Below, in pieces: positions 55,770 to 64,000 of a stretch of DNA of 64,000 nt. The stretch covers positions 1 to 64,000 of the forward strand of contig NZ_QZMT01000012.1 in the NCBI RefSeq assembly GCF_003932495.1, read 5' to 3'. The notes below the pieces were generated by a model that searched no databases, had not been told where the DNA came from, and was given only the letters and a program-made list of their open reading frames with translations. The first letter of the stretch is position 1. Each line of letters opens with the position of its first letter. The stretch is from Guyparkeria sp. SCN-R1 (GTDB lineage Bacteria > Pseudomonadota > Gammaproteobacteria > Halothiobacillales > Halothiobacillaceae). Position numbers and translations under genes: made by a program.

Positions 55770-56972
55770 ATGACCGATTCGCACCGCCCCGATCCCCACT
55801 GGTCGCTCGCGACCCAGGCCATCCGCGTCGGTCACCATCCGACACCGGAGCGCGAGCACGGCGAGCCGATCTTCACCACATCGAGTTTTACGTTCGAGTC
55901 GGCCGAGCAGGCCGCGGCGCGCTTCGCCGGCGACGAGCCGGGCAACATCTACGCCCGCTTCACCAACCCCACCACGCGCATTTTCGAGGAGCGCCTGGCG
56001 GTGATGGAAGGCGGTGAGGATTGTGTTGCCACTGCCTCGGGCATGGCCGCGATCCTGACCACCTTCATGGCCCTGTGCGAGGCCGGTGACGAGGTGGTGA
56101 TCGCCCGCCAGGTCTTCGGCACCACCAAGGTGCTGTTCGACAAGTACCTGGCCAAGTTCGGCCTGGTGGTGCACTGGGTGGACCTGACCGACGGGTCGCA
56201 GTGGGAGGCCGCCGTCAACGAGCACACCCGCCTGTTGTTCATCGAGACACCGTCCAACCCGCTCACCGAGGTGGCCGACATCCGGTGGCTGGCCGATCTC
56301 GCCCACCGGTTCGATGCCGCACTGGTGGTGGACAACTGCTTCTGCACCCCGGCCCTGCAACGCCCGCTGAGCCTCGGCGCGGACATCGTCATCCACTCGG
56401 CGACCAAGTTCCTCGACGGGCAGGGGCGCGCAATCGGCGGGGCCGTGGTGGGTGATGCCGAACGGGTCGGCAAGGAAGTACGTGGCTTTCTGCGTACCTG
56501 CGGGCCAACCATGGCGCCGTTCAACGCCTGGATCTTCGCCAAGGGCCTGGAGACACTGAACCTGCGCATGGAGGCCCATAGCCGCCATGCGCGCGAGGTG
56601 GCCGACTGGCTGGTTGCCCACGAGCGGGTCGCCAAGGTGCATTTCCCGGGGCTTGCCGATCACCCGCAGGCGAAGATCATCGCCGCCCAGCAAACCGGTC
56701 CTGGGGCAATCGTCTCGTTCGTGGTCGAGGGCGGGCGCGAGAAGGCCTGGGAGGTGATCAACCGTACCCGCATGCTTTCGATCACCGCGAACCTCGGTGA
56801 CACCAAGACCACCATCACCCATCCGGCGAGCACCACGCACGGTCGATTGAGCCCCGAGGCACGCGCCGAGGCGGGGATCGACGAGGGATTGGTTCGCCTG
56901 TCGGTGGGGCTCGAGGATCCGCAGGACATTATCGCCGACCTGGCGCGCGGGCTGGGCGACGCCATCGATTGA
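55770..56972 (+). CDS. metZ: O-succinylhomoserine sulfhydrylase
   Basis: A PLP enzyme of 400 residues that makes homocysteine directly from O-succinylhomoserine and sulfide. IYARFTNPTTRIFEERLA, TASGMAAI, VVDNCFCTPALQRPLSLGADIVIHSATKFLDGQGR with the PLP Lys, and the C-terminal ITHPASTTHGRL are characteristic. The start at 55770 (MTDSHRPDPHW) is chosen because the family begins there. An O-acetylhomoserine preference cannot be excluded by eye. The direct sulfhydrylation route suits a sulfide-rich lifestyle (inference). Confidence 0.92.
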   Translation: MTDSHRPDPHWSLATQAIRVGHHPTPEREHGEPIFTTSSFTFESAEQAAARFAGDEPGNIYARFTNPTTRIFEERLAVMEGGEDCVATASGMAAILTTFMALCEAGDEVVIARQVFGTTKVLFDKYLAKFGLVVHWVDLTDGSQWEAAVNEHTRLLFIETPSNPLTEVADIRWLADLAHRFDAALVVDNCFCTPALQRPLSLGADIVIHSATKFLDGQGRAIGGAVVGDAERVGKEVRGFLRTCGPTMAPFNAWIFAKGLETLNLRMEAHSRHAREVADWLVAHERVAKVHFPGLADHPQAKIIAAQQTGPGAIVSFVVEGGREKAWEVINRTRMLSITANLGDTKTTITHPASTTHGRLSPEARAEAGIDEGLVRLSVGLEDPQDIIADLARGLGDAID

Positions 56973-56991
56973 TTACCGGCGCTTCCGCGTT

Positions 56992-57918
56992 CTACTGCAC
57001 CTGCACCAGGTCGCCGCGTTCGACCGAACCAGTTCCCTGATAGCGAACCGTGGCGTCGTTCTCGCCCAGGAAGGTGACCCGGGCCTCCCCCAGGTTTATC
57101 GGTTCGCGAACCGGTCCGGCAGTGATTTCCATGACAGGGCGAGTCAAGAGATTGACGCCGAGCGAGTCGGTCGGCACCCCCGGTTCGATGACGATCAAGC
57201 GATCGCTGGCGGCCAGACCGTCGGCGCGGCCGAGATCGATCCGCAGATCGGTGCCGCCGCCGCGACTTTCGGTGGACAGCACCCGGCCGACCAGGGGCCG
57301 GCATTCCAGCGTGTCGAGGACGTTCTGTGCGACCGTCTCGATCGCGGCATCCAACGACTGACCCCAATCGCTCTCCCAGAAACGCGTCGAGTCCGCCGCG
57401 ATCTCGGGTGAGAACGGTTTGCCGTTCGCCGTTGATAGATCGATTCTCCAGGCGTCCAGCCGCGCGCCCTGGGCGCCATCGTCCAGGGTGGCGGCCAGCT
57501 GTCCGCCCCGGGGCGCGTAGCGATCGGGCAGCAGGACGATCCCCGAGGGACGGCCCTCGGTACCGAGATCGCTCGCCACCAGGCGCAGGAAGTAGGGTGC
57601 GCCATGGCGGGAGAACGCGTCCATCGTCGGTTCGAGCCCACGGCTTCGAGTCGGTGAGATGACCTTGACCACCTGGTGTCCACCCTCTGCCAGCCGTCGT
57701 TCAAGCCGGTCGGCGATGGCCGCAGGCAGGCCGAGGATGTCGCCGGGTTCATGACCGATCTGCGCCTCGCTGATCACGATGCGATGGGACGCCGTGCACT
57801 CCTCGGCCTGCGCCGGCAGGGCGGCCGCCATGGCGAACAGCGACGGCAGCAGGGCGACGACAAACCGTCGCACTATGGGGGTCTTCCGGGTCGGGGAGGC
57901 AGTGATGGATTGTGGCAT
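56992..57918 (-). CDS. Periplasmic FlgT-like protein
   Basis: 308 residues from the ATG at 57918, with a signal peptide (about 15-42, LPAQA-E). The body resembles FlgT-type proteins: an N-terminal domain with an AIADRLERRLAEGG helix, a middle nucleotide-binding-like fold (FLRLVASDLG ... LDAWRIDLSTANGKPF ... FWESDWGQSLDAAIETVAQNVLDTLECRPLVGRV), and a C-terminal RIDLGRADGLAASDRLIV plus GDLVQVQ domain. FlgT forms the H-ring of sodium-driven flagella. No flagellar gene is near, so the assignment is tentative. Confidence 0.55.
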   Translation of the reverse strand: MPQSITASPTRKTPIVRRFVVALLPSLFAMAAALPAQAEECTASHRIVISEAQIGHEPGDILGLPAAIADRLERRLAEGGHQVVKVISPTRSRGLEPTMDAFSRHGAPYFLRLVASDLGTEGRPSGIVLLPDRYAPRGGQLAATLDDGAQGARLDAWRIDLSTANGKPFSPEIAADSTRFWESDWGQSLDAAIETVAQNVLDTLECRPLVGRVLSTESRGGGTDLRIDLGRADGLAASDRLIVIEPGVPTDSLGVNLLTRPVMEITAGPVREPINLGEARVTFLGENDATVRYQGTGSVERGDLVQVQ

Positions 57919-58074
57919 GGTGGCTGGCCTGTCGGCAGATGCGTGATGTGAGCCGGAATCGCGTCGCGTTTGGTGAGGCGTTCTCCGGATCGGTTCTGTC
58001 TGTTGAGAGTCGTTTAAAGCAATTGCCGTGCCATTGGCGGTGGTCGGTGAGGGGGAATTGAGTCCCGGCCGTGG

Positions 58075-58104
58075 TTCAGTCATCGGCTCTCAAACCGCTA
58101 TACT
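58075..58104 (+). promoter_or_regulatory. Candidate promoter of gltX
   Basis: TTCAGT (58075-58080), an 18-bp spacer, and TATACT (58099-58104), 77 bases before the gltX ATG. Confidence 0.45.
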
Positions 58105-58181
58105 CCCCAGCCAGTTTTCCTTACTTGTCCCTGTCGAATTATCGGCAGGAGAGGCACCGTCTTGCTCCCAACGAGGTATCG

Positions 58182-59585
58182 ATGACCGTTCGCACCCGTT
58201 TCGCCCCGTCGCCGACCGGCTATCTGCACATCGGCGGCGCTCGCACGGCCCTGTTCAGCTACCTGTTCGCCCGCCGCCACGGCGGCGAGTTCGTGCTGCG
58301 CGTGGAGGACACTGACCGCGAACGGTCCAATCCCGAATCGGTCAACGCGATTCTCGAGGGCATGACCTGGCTGGGGCTGGACTACGACGAAGGCCCGTTC
58401 TACCAGACCGAGCGCATGGACCGTTACCGAGAGGTGATCGATCAGCTGCTCGCCGAGGACAAGGCCTACTACTGCTACGCCACCCGCGAGGAGCTAGACG
58501 AGTTGCGCGAGGCGCAGATGAAGCGTGGCGAGAAGCCACGCTACGATCGTCGTTATCGGGATTTCACCGGCACGCCACCGGAAGGCGTCAAGCCGGTGGT
58601 GCGTTTCAAGAACCCGCTCGACGGGCTGGTGGTGGTCGAGGATGCCATCCGCGGCCGGGTCACGTTCCGTAACGACGAGCTCGACGACCTGATCATCGCG
58701 CGCGGCGACGGCACCCCGACCTACAACCTCACCGTGGTGGTCGACGACATGGACATGCAGATCACGCATGTCGTGCGCGGTGACGATCACCTCAACAACA
58801 CGCCACGCCAGATCAACCTCTACCGCGCGCTGGGGGTCGAGCCACCGTCATTCGCCCACCTGCCGATGATCCACGGCCCGGACGGGGCGAAGCTCTCCAA
58901 GCGCCACGGCGCAGTGAGCGTGGTGCAGTACCGCCACGACGGCTTTCTGCCCGAGGCGCTGCTCAACTACCTGGTGCGTCTGGGCTGGTCGCATGGCGAC
59001 GAGGAGATCTTCTCGCGCGCCGAGCTGGTCCAGCTGTTCGATCTGGTCGACGTCAATCATTCGGCCTCGAGCATTAACCCGGAAAAACTGCGCTGGCTAA
59101 ACCAGCACTACATGCGCGAGCTGCCGGTGGCCGACGTGGCCGCCGAGCTGCGCTGGCACCTCGGCCATCTTGGCATTGACCCGGACGAGCAGGGGCCGAA
59201 ACCGGCGGCGATCGTGCCGGCCTACGTCGATCGGGTGCACACGCTGGTCGAGATGGCCGAGGAGGCCAAGCCGTACTACCAGGATGCCGTCGAACCCGAT
59301 CCCAAGGCGATGGAAAAGCTGGACGCGTCGGCGGCGATGGTGGTCGACGCGCTCATCGTGGCCCTGGAGGATGATGCCGCCTGGGAAAGCAGCGAGACGC
59401 TCGAATCGACGGTCAAGGGCGTGGCAAAGACCCTCGACCTCAAGCTCGGCAAGGTCGGGCCGGTGCTGCGACTGGCCCTGCTGGGACATACGTCCTCGCC
59501 GAGTTTCGGGGTGATCCTCGAGCTGATGGGTCGCGTGCGCAGCCATCAGCGTCTCAACGCCTTCCGGGAACGGATCGGCGCTTGA
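58182..59585 (+). CDS. gltX: Glutamyl-tRNA synthetase
   Basis: Class I synthetase, 467 residues. HIGH-equivalent in FAPSPTGYLHIGGARTAL, VEDTDRERS, and the KMSKS-equivalent KLSKRHG at about 236. The ATG at 58182 has GAGG; an upstream in-frame start at 58071 lies before the promoter and adds unrelated residues. Followed after one base by a membrane PAS protein. Confidence 0.97.
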   Translation: MTVRTRFAPSPTGYLHIGGARTALFSYLFARRHGGEFVLRVEDTDRERSNPESVNAILEGMTWLGLDYDEGPFYQTERMDRYREVIDQLLAEDKAYYCYATREELDELREAQMKRGEKPRYDRRYRDFTGTPPEGVKPVVRFKNPLDGLVVVEDAIRGRVTFRNDELDDLIIARGDGTPTYNLTVVVDDMDMQITHVVRGDDHLNNTPRQINLYRALGVEPPSFAHLPMIHGPDGAKLSKRHGAVSVVQYRHDGFLPEALLNYLVRLGWSHGDEEIFSRAELVQLFDLVDVNHSASSINPEKLRWLNQHYMRELPVADVAAELRWHLGHLGIDPDEQGPKPAAIVPAYVDRVHTLVEMAEEAKPYYQDAVEPDPKAMEKLDASAAMVVDALIVALEDDAAWESSETLESTVKGVAKTLDLKLGKVGPVLRLALLGHTSSPSFGVILELMGRVRSHQRLNAFRERIGA

Positions 59586-59586
59586 T

Positions 59587-61758
59587 ATGAAGATCGGGGC
59601 CATGCGACCGGCGTTGCCAATCACGGTCGCGTACCTGCTGCTTGCCTCCCTGTGGATCTGGGTCACCCAGTGGCTGCTTGGACGGCTGGGCGGGGCCCAT
59701 TGGGAAATCTCCACGGCCGGGCTCGTTTTCGGCGAGATCTTCGTGCTGGTGACCGGGGCGGTGCTCTACGTACTGGTCGACCGCCTGACCGCGGCCCGCC
59801 AGGGCGTTGTCGATTTCGGTCACGAGCGGGCCCGTCCCCGCCAGGGCTGGCTTACCGCCATGCTGATCGCGCTGGTGCTGATCGCGGTCATGCAGATATT
59901 CATCGCGGCGGTCGCCGCCCGTCAGTACGCCCCCCTGCTGCTGGACAAGGCCCAGCGTGAAGTCGCCAACCTGGCGGCCATTCGCGCCATCGAACTGGAC
60001 AACTGGGTCGACGAACGTGACCAGCAGGTCGAGGCCGTTGCGCAGCGTCACGACTGGCTCAAGGAATGGGTCGCCAGACTGGATGAAGGCGAGGTCGACG
60101 GCTTCCCGGATGACCTGCGGCGGGGAAGTCTAATCGGCCGGTTTCGCTCGATCACCCTTCTGGACCCGGATCGCACCCCGCAGTTACAGACGGGGGCGAC
60201 CAACGTCGTCCCACCGGACATGCAGCATTTCGACCAGGCGGCCGTCACGGGCGAAGTCCGCACCGTGACGCGTTTCACCCGTGGTCGGGGCGGTGCCGAC
60301 CTGTTCTGGATTCTGCCGGTCTACGACGATCGCACGGCCGTCAGTCGAGGGCCGTGGTTCCTCATGTTCTGGACCCGGCTGAACACCGAGAGCCTGTTGT
60401 CGGATGCCGAGGATGGTGGTCTGCAGGTACGTGCCGGTGAGGGCCTGCGGACCCTGCTGATCAATGCGCCGGCCGACCCCTCCGCCGGCTCGGGTTTCTG
60501 GCCCATGCTGGTGCTCGACCCGAGGGACGAGTCCGCGACGGTCAGCGAGACGCCCGCGGCAATCGTCGACCGCCTGAGAACCGGTCTATCGGAAGCCGGG
60601 GAGGCGTCGGACTCCGAGGAGGGCGCCGAGGGCGGTAGCGGGGAGGGTGTGACCCGGATCGAGGGCGCCGACCGTGTCTACGCCACCGTCGCAGTCGAGC
60701 GACTGTCGTCCCGTCTGCTCGTGCTCCAGGACCGCCGCAAGGTGCTCGCGCCGGTGGATCAACTGGAAAAGTGGCTGAGCCTGACGGCCATGCTGTCGAC
60801 GCTCGGCCTGTTCGCCGCGCTCTTATTCCTGTGGCGCTTTCTGCGTGCACGCTACGCGGCCCGGAGCGTCAATGTCGTTCGCGAGCGTGACTTCTGGCAT
60901 CACGCCTGGCTGGACATGCCGGCGCTGGGCCTGATCGAAATCGAGCCACGTCGCTTGCACGTGATTGTCGCCAATCGGCAGGCCGCCGATTGGTTCGGTC
61001 AGGCCCGCGAGAACCTGGTGGGCGTACCGTTGTTCGATCTGTTCGAACCCAGCGATCCCGGCTCGCCGCTGGCCGGCGACCCGGAAACCGCCCTGCCGGC
61101 GTATTTCGCCCGCGGCGCGGTCGACCGGGTCGCCCTGGAAGGTCGGCTGCCGGGACAAGCAGCGGTTGGACCGATGTGGCTGGAGTTGCGTGTATTGCGT
61201 GACGGTGAGGGTGTACCACAGCGAATGATCGGCATGTTGCGCCCGGCGCGGGCGACCGACGACACCGCGCTGCGTGCACAGATCGATCACCTGACGGCCC
61301 GTTGCGCCGTCCTGCCGGCCTCCGAGCGCGAAGTGCTGGGCGCGTCACTGGCCGAGCAGCGAACCAGTCCGTTCCTCGACGTCCGCACGATTTCCCTGGT
61401 GACCGGTGAGATCCACGATCGGGCGACGCTGATCGCCTATCTTGAAACCCACCTGCCCGAGAGCCTTCGCCATCATCAGGCGTTGCTGCGTCCGCTGGCC
61501 GACGAACTGGGCCGGGTGTTGGTCAGTGGTGATGGGCGTTGGATGCACAGTGACGCCGGCGATTCGGCCGAGGTTGATGCCGGCGATGCCGCGATCATCA
61601 ATGCCGTCGGGCACAGCGTGGTGATGCTGCCCGAACCGGTGGGGGAGGAGGGCGTGGTCGCCGTGCGGCTCTACATCAGCCAGGATCGTTGGGAAATCAC
61701 GCCCGGCCTGTTCAGGGCAATCGAGCGGCTCCACCAGATCTGCACGGCGGTCGATTGA
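59587..61758 (+). CDS. Membrane-anchored PAS-domain sensor-like protein without recognisable output
   Basis: 723 residues. Three N-terminal helices (about 12-32, 45-65, 90-115), an extracytoplasmic sensor region (about 115-390) starting with a DNWVDERDQQVEAVAQRHDWL segment typical of Cache-type domains, a further helix (about 393-415), then a cytoplasmic PAS-like domain (about 435-560, AWLDMPALGLIEIEPRRLHVIVANRQAADWFG). Beyond 565 there is about 160 residues that match neither GGDEF, EAL, histidine kinase nor methyl-accepting motifs that I can recognise. One base after gltX; probably co-transcribed. Function unknown. Confidence 0.7.
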   Translation: MKIGAMRPALPITVAYLLLASLWIWVTQWLLGRLGGAHWEISTAGLVFGEIFVLVTGAVLYVLVDRLTAARQGVVDFGHERARPRQGWLTAMLIALVLIAVMQIFIAAVAARQYAPLLLDKAQREVANLAAIRAIELDNWVDERDQQVEAVAQRHDWLKEWVARLDEGEVDGFPDDLRRGSLIGRFRSITLLDPDRTPQLQTGATNVVPPDMQHFDQAAVTGEVRTVTRFTRGRGGADLFWILPVYDDRTAVSRGPWFLMFWTRLNTESLLSDAEDGGLQVRAGEGLRTLLINAPADPSAGSGFWPMLVLDPRDESATVSETPAAIVDRLRTGLSEAGEASDSEEGAEGGSGEGVTRIEGADRVYATVAVERLSSRLLVLQDRRKVLAPVDQLEKWLSLTAMLSTLGLFAALLFLWRFLRARYAARSVNVVRERDFWHHAWLDMPALGLIEIEPRRLHVIVANRQAADWFGQARENLVGVPLFDLFEPSDPGSPLAGDPETALPAYFARGAVDRVALEGRLPGQAAVGPMWLELRVLRDGEGVPQRMIGMLRPARATDDTALRAQIDHLTARCAVLPASEREVLGASLAEQRTSPFLDVRTISLVTGEIHDRATLIAYLETHLPESLRHHQALLRPLADELGRVLVSGDGRWMHSDAGDSAEVDAGDAAIINAVGHSVVMLPEPVGEEGVVAVRLYISQDRWEITPGLFRAIERLHQICTAVD

Positions 61759-61826
61759 TCCGGCCTGTCGCTCGGTACTGCCCCGGAGCGATAGCCCGCG
61801 ATACCCTTGAGAGATCACCCCAAACG

Positions 61827-61863
61827 AAAACGCCCCGTGTCGATTTGATCGGCACGGGGCGTT
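61827..61863 (-). terminator. Terminator of the mrp operon
   Basis: AACGCCCCGTG (61829-61839) pairs with CACGGGGCGTT (61853-61863) around a 13-nt loop. On the minus strand it is followed by TTTTCGTTT; the plus-strand tail is weak. It therefore serves mainly the operon ending at 61892. Confidence 0.85.
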
Positions 61864-61891
61864 CGTCGTTCGGGACGAGAGATTTGCGTGG

Positions 61892-62242
61892 CTATGGGCT
61901 GGGCGGCTCGTTGTTTTCCGGTGGCTTGCCGGCCGAGTCATGGCGCGGATTGTCGCCGGACAGTTCGCGGTGCATGCCGGCGCGCGCCATCAACAGGGCG
62001 CTGATCGGCGCGGTCAGGAACAGGAAGACCAGGATCAGGATCTCGTGGACCGAGAGGCTGCCGCGGCTGGAGAAGTACACCGCCGAGGCCAGCAGGATGC
62101 TGCCCACGCCCAGGGTGGATGCCTTGGTCGGGCCGTGCAGGCGCATGAAGAAGCTCGGCAGCTTGGCCAGGCCCAGCGAGCCCAGCAGCACGAACGCGGC
62201 GCCGAACAGGATCAGGAAACTGACGATGAGTTCGAAAAGCAT
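61892..62242 (-). CDS. mrpG: Multisubunit Na+/H+ antiporter subunit G
   Basis: 116 residues, three helices (about 3-25, 37-58, 66-88), with GLAKLPSFFMRLHGPTKASTLGVG, the standard MnhG/MrpG motif. Last gene of the mrpD-E-F-G run; 13 bases after mrpF. The hydrophilic tail beyond 90 is variable in the family. Confidence 0.93.
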   Translation of the reverse strand: MLFELIVSFLILFGAAFVLLGSLGLAKLPSFFMRLHGPTKASTLGVGSILLASAVYFSSRGSLSVHEILILVFLFLTAPISALLMARAGMHRELSGDNPRHDSAGKPPENNEPPSP

Positions 62243-62255
62243 GATGGCCTCCGGG

Positions 62256-62525
62256 CTATTCGACGATATCGCCGCGAATCAGGTACTTGCTCAAGGCCAC
62301 CGTCGTGATGAACCCCAGCACGGCGATCAGCAGCGCGGCCTCGAAGTTGATCGAGGTCTCGAACCAGATCCCCAACGCGATCAGCAGCGCGATGCCATTG
62401 ATCGACATGGTGTCGAGAGCGAGCACGCGGTCGGCCGGGTCCGGTCCCTTGAACAGGCGGTAGGTCGCCAGGCCCATCGCGATGACGATCAGGACCAGGG
62501 CAATACCGAGACTGACGTGGATCAT
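62256..62525 (-). CDS. mrpF: Multisubunit Na+/H+ antiporter subunit F
   Basis: 89 residues, three helices, with YRLFKGPDPADRVLALDTMSINGIALL typical of MnhF/MrpF. The start at 62525 overlaps the mrpE stop (ATGA); a longer upstream frame is spurious. Confidence 0.93.
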   Translation of the reverse strand: MIHVSLGIALVLIVIAMGLATYRLFKGPDPADRVLALDTMSINGIALLIALGIWFETSINFEAALLIAVLGFITTVALSKYLIRGDIVE

Positions 62526-63058
62526 GATTCCGTCCCCGGGGTTGATGAGGAACGCGCGGTGCGCTGGTCGGTCTGGCCGAAGATGCGCATCAGACGCGAC
62601 TCGTAGCGTTGCTTGATCTCGGCGATCTCCTCGGAGAGATCGTCGGCGTGCAGGGCATGCACCCACAGGCGGCTCTGATCGGGGCTGATGCGGCAAGAGA
62701 CCGTACCCGGCGTCAGCGTAATGGTCGCGGCGAGGATGCTCACCGGCAGCGCCCCCTGCAGGTCGAGTTCCATCTCGAACAGTTGCGAGCGCAACGCGCG
62801 GTTGGGGCCGAGTACCTGGCGGGCAACGACGAAATTGGCGCGGATGATGTCGACCACCACGATGCCCAGATAGCCCAGCAGGGCGACGGGGCTTTTCACC
62901 CCGGCGCGGATCTCCCAGAAGCGATGCGTAATCCAGGGGATCACCAGGGCGACGATGGCGCCCATCACGATCGAGGCGGGGTGAATGCTGTTGTTGATCA
63001 CCAGCCAACTGATCAACAGGACCAGGCTGAGCAGCGGTTGAGGCAGGATGCGACGCAT
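62522..63058 (-). CDS. mrpE: Multisubunit Na+/H+ antiporter subunit E
   Basis: 178 residues: two N-terminal helices and a cytoplasmic domain with ITLTPGTVSCRISPDQSRLWVHALHADD, the MnhE signature. It starts at 63058, immediately after the mrpD stop at 63059. Confidence 0.93.
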   Translation of the reverse strand: MRRILPQPLLSLVLLISWLVINNSIHPASIVMGAIVALVIPWITHRFWEIRAGVKSPVALLGYLGIVVVDIIRANFVVARQVLGPNRALRSQLFEMELDLQGALPVSILAATITLTPGTVSCRISPDQSRLWVHALHADDLSEEIAEIKQRYESRLMRIFGQTDQRTARSSSTPGTES

Positions 63059-64000
63059 TTAGTGTTTACCTCCCTCGTAATCCGGGTAATCCTGGCCGAA
63101 CTTGCCGGGGGCGGTCTCCGGCAACAGGATGCCGTCAGGCATCACCGCGTCCAGGTAGCCCGATGGCGTCGTGATCTGCACGGCGGTCGTCTCCAGCCAC
63201 TCCGACAGCGGTTGGGCACCCACGACCATCACGGTAGCGATCGCGAGCGGTGCGATGCTGAGGGCCAGACCCGGCATGGGCGTGCGCGCGTCACGCGGGG
63301 TGGAGTGAGCCGGGTGGCCCGGTGTGGCCTGCGACTGGTAGAACAGTCGGCTGCCCGTGCGTGCCAGGGCGATCACCATGATCAGGCCGCTGATCAGTAC
63401 CACGGCGAAGATCGGTGCCATCAGCGGGCTCTCGACCGCGGCGGCCAGGATCATCACCTTGCCGAAGAAGCCGGTCAGTGGTGGCAGGCCCGCCATGGCG
63501 ATCGCGTAGGCGAAGAATAGCGATCCCACCAGGACCGCGTGCGGCATGGGCGGCGCGGCCTCGATGCCGTCGCCTGCCTCGGGGCGGTGGCGCATCAGCA
63601 GACCGGCCAGCAGGAAGAACCCGGCGCTCAGCACCGTGGTGTGGATCCAGTAGTACAGCGCGCCGCTGATCGCGAGTTCGCGCTCCGAGCCGGTCACCAG
63701 GCCCAGGGCGATCAGGATCGTGCCGACCGAGGCGACGATCAGGTAGGCCACCTGGCGGCGGAGAATGCGCCCGGCTACCACGCCCAGTGCCGCGAGCAGC
63801 AGGGTGATCAGGCCCAACCACAATAGCCAGGGTGCGATCAGGGCGGTGGTCTCGACCAGCCCGCCGATGGAATTGCCCGAGAGCATCACCGAGTCGACCC
63901 GCAGCACCGAGTACAGCCCCACCTTGGTCATGATGGCGAACAGGGCGGCGACCGGGATCGAGGCGTGCCCGTAGGCGCCCGGCAGCCACAGGTAGAGCGG
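63059..64000 (-). CDS. mrpD: Multisubunit Na+/H+ antiporter subunit D, C-terminal part
   Basis: 314 codons are inside the window; the 5' end lies beyond it. Homologous to NuoN/NuoL-type proton-pumping membrane subunits: LWLPGAYGHASIPVAALFAIMTKVGLYSVLR carries the functional Lys, and FAYAIAMAGLPPLTGFFGKVMIL is the second conserved helix. About eight helices are present. With E, F and G it exports sodium against proton entry, supporting growth at high salt or pH. The preceding A/B/C subunits should lie to the right. Confidence 0.92.
   Translation of the reverse strand, partial: PLYLWLPGAYGHASIPVAALFAIMTKVGLYSVLRVDSVMLSGNSIGGLVETTALIAPWLLWLGLITLLLAALGVVAGRILRRQVAYLIVASVGTILIALGLVTGSERELAISGALYYWIHTTVLSAGFFLLAGLLMRHRPEAGDGIEAAPPMPHAVLVGSLFFAYAIAMAGLPPLTGFFGKVMILAAAVESPLMAPIFAVVLISGLIMVIALARTGSRLFYQSQATPGHPAHSTPRDARTPMPGLALSIAPLAIATVMVVGAQPLSEWLETTAVQITTPSGYLDAVMPDGILLPETAPGKFGQDYPDYEGGKH

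Overview
The window is about 64 kb of GC-rich, densely coding chromosome from a gammaproteobacterium. The gene order leuS-lptE-holA, nadD-rsfS-rlmH, maf-rng-yhdP and exbBD-msbA-lpxK-kdsB, together with acnB, cfa and an RluC/RNase E divergent pair, is typical of the class. A periplasmic two-domain rhodanese and an Mrp-type sodium/proton antiporter operon hint at a halophilic or alkaliphilic, possibly sulfur-oxidising relative of the Halothiobacillaceae/Chromatiales. That placement is inference only. Almost everything is housekeeping. No prophage, CRISPR array, integrase or intact insertion sequence is visible.

Layout. 1-10 kb: a disrupted rluC at the left edge, rne with a long leader, a low-molecular-weight phosphatase, tRNA-Ala, and several periplasmic or membrane proteins (PQQ-type propeller, CIA30, YjdF-like, rhodanese). 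10-28.5 kb: translation, envelope and NAD genes (leuS, lptE, holA, proA, nadD, rsfS, rlmH, maf, rng, yhdP, a nitrilase-family amidase, DAHP synthase, a DUF4139 protein). 28.5-33.5 kb: a tightly overlapping lipopolysaccharide operon (exbB, exbD, msbA, lpxK, a Trm112-like gene, kdsB). 33.5-37.3 kb: small proteins, an Old Yellow Enzyme, a GlcG/HbpS-like protein and a four-tRNA array. 37.3-41 kb: a stand-alone LigD phosphoesterase/polymerase pair and small periplasmic proteins. 41-54 kb: acnB, cfa, an orphan GspE/PilB ATPase, a copper P-type ATPase, nth, a cobalamin adenosyltransferase and a YihY protein. 54-64 kb: thiD, metZ, a FlgT-like protein, gltX, a PAS-domain membrane protein without a recognisable output domain, and mrpD-E-F-G running off the right edge.

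The most unusual signal is not a protein. Two intergenic elements of about 270 bp (18287-18556 and 34528-34794) share terminal inverted repeats beginning GGAAACTCTGC. Each has two long internal stem arms whose stems differ completely in sequence but stay paired, around nearly invariant unpaired motifs (TGCAAGGCGC, GTCCGCCG, CAACGC, GCAGA). A smaller inverted-repeat element with a GGAACCTCG end lies in the acnB leader. These look like a family of structured mobile or regulatory repeats and are the best candidate here for something undescribed. The left edge of the window is also notable: rluC loses homology abruptly after its THQIRV motif, and lower-GC sequence with a perfect hairpin follows.
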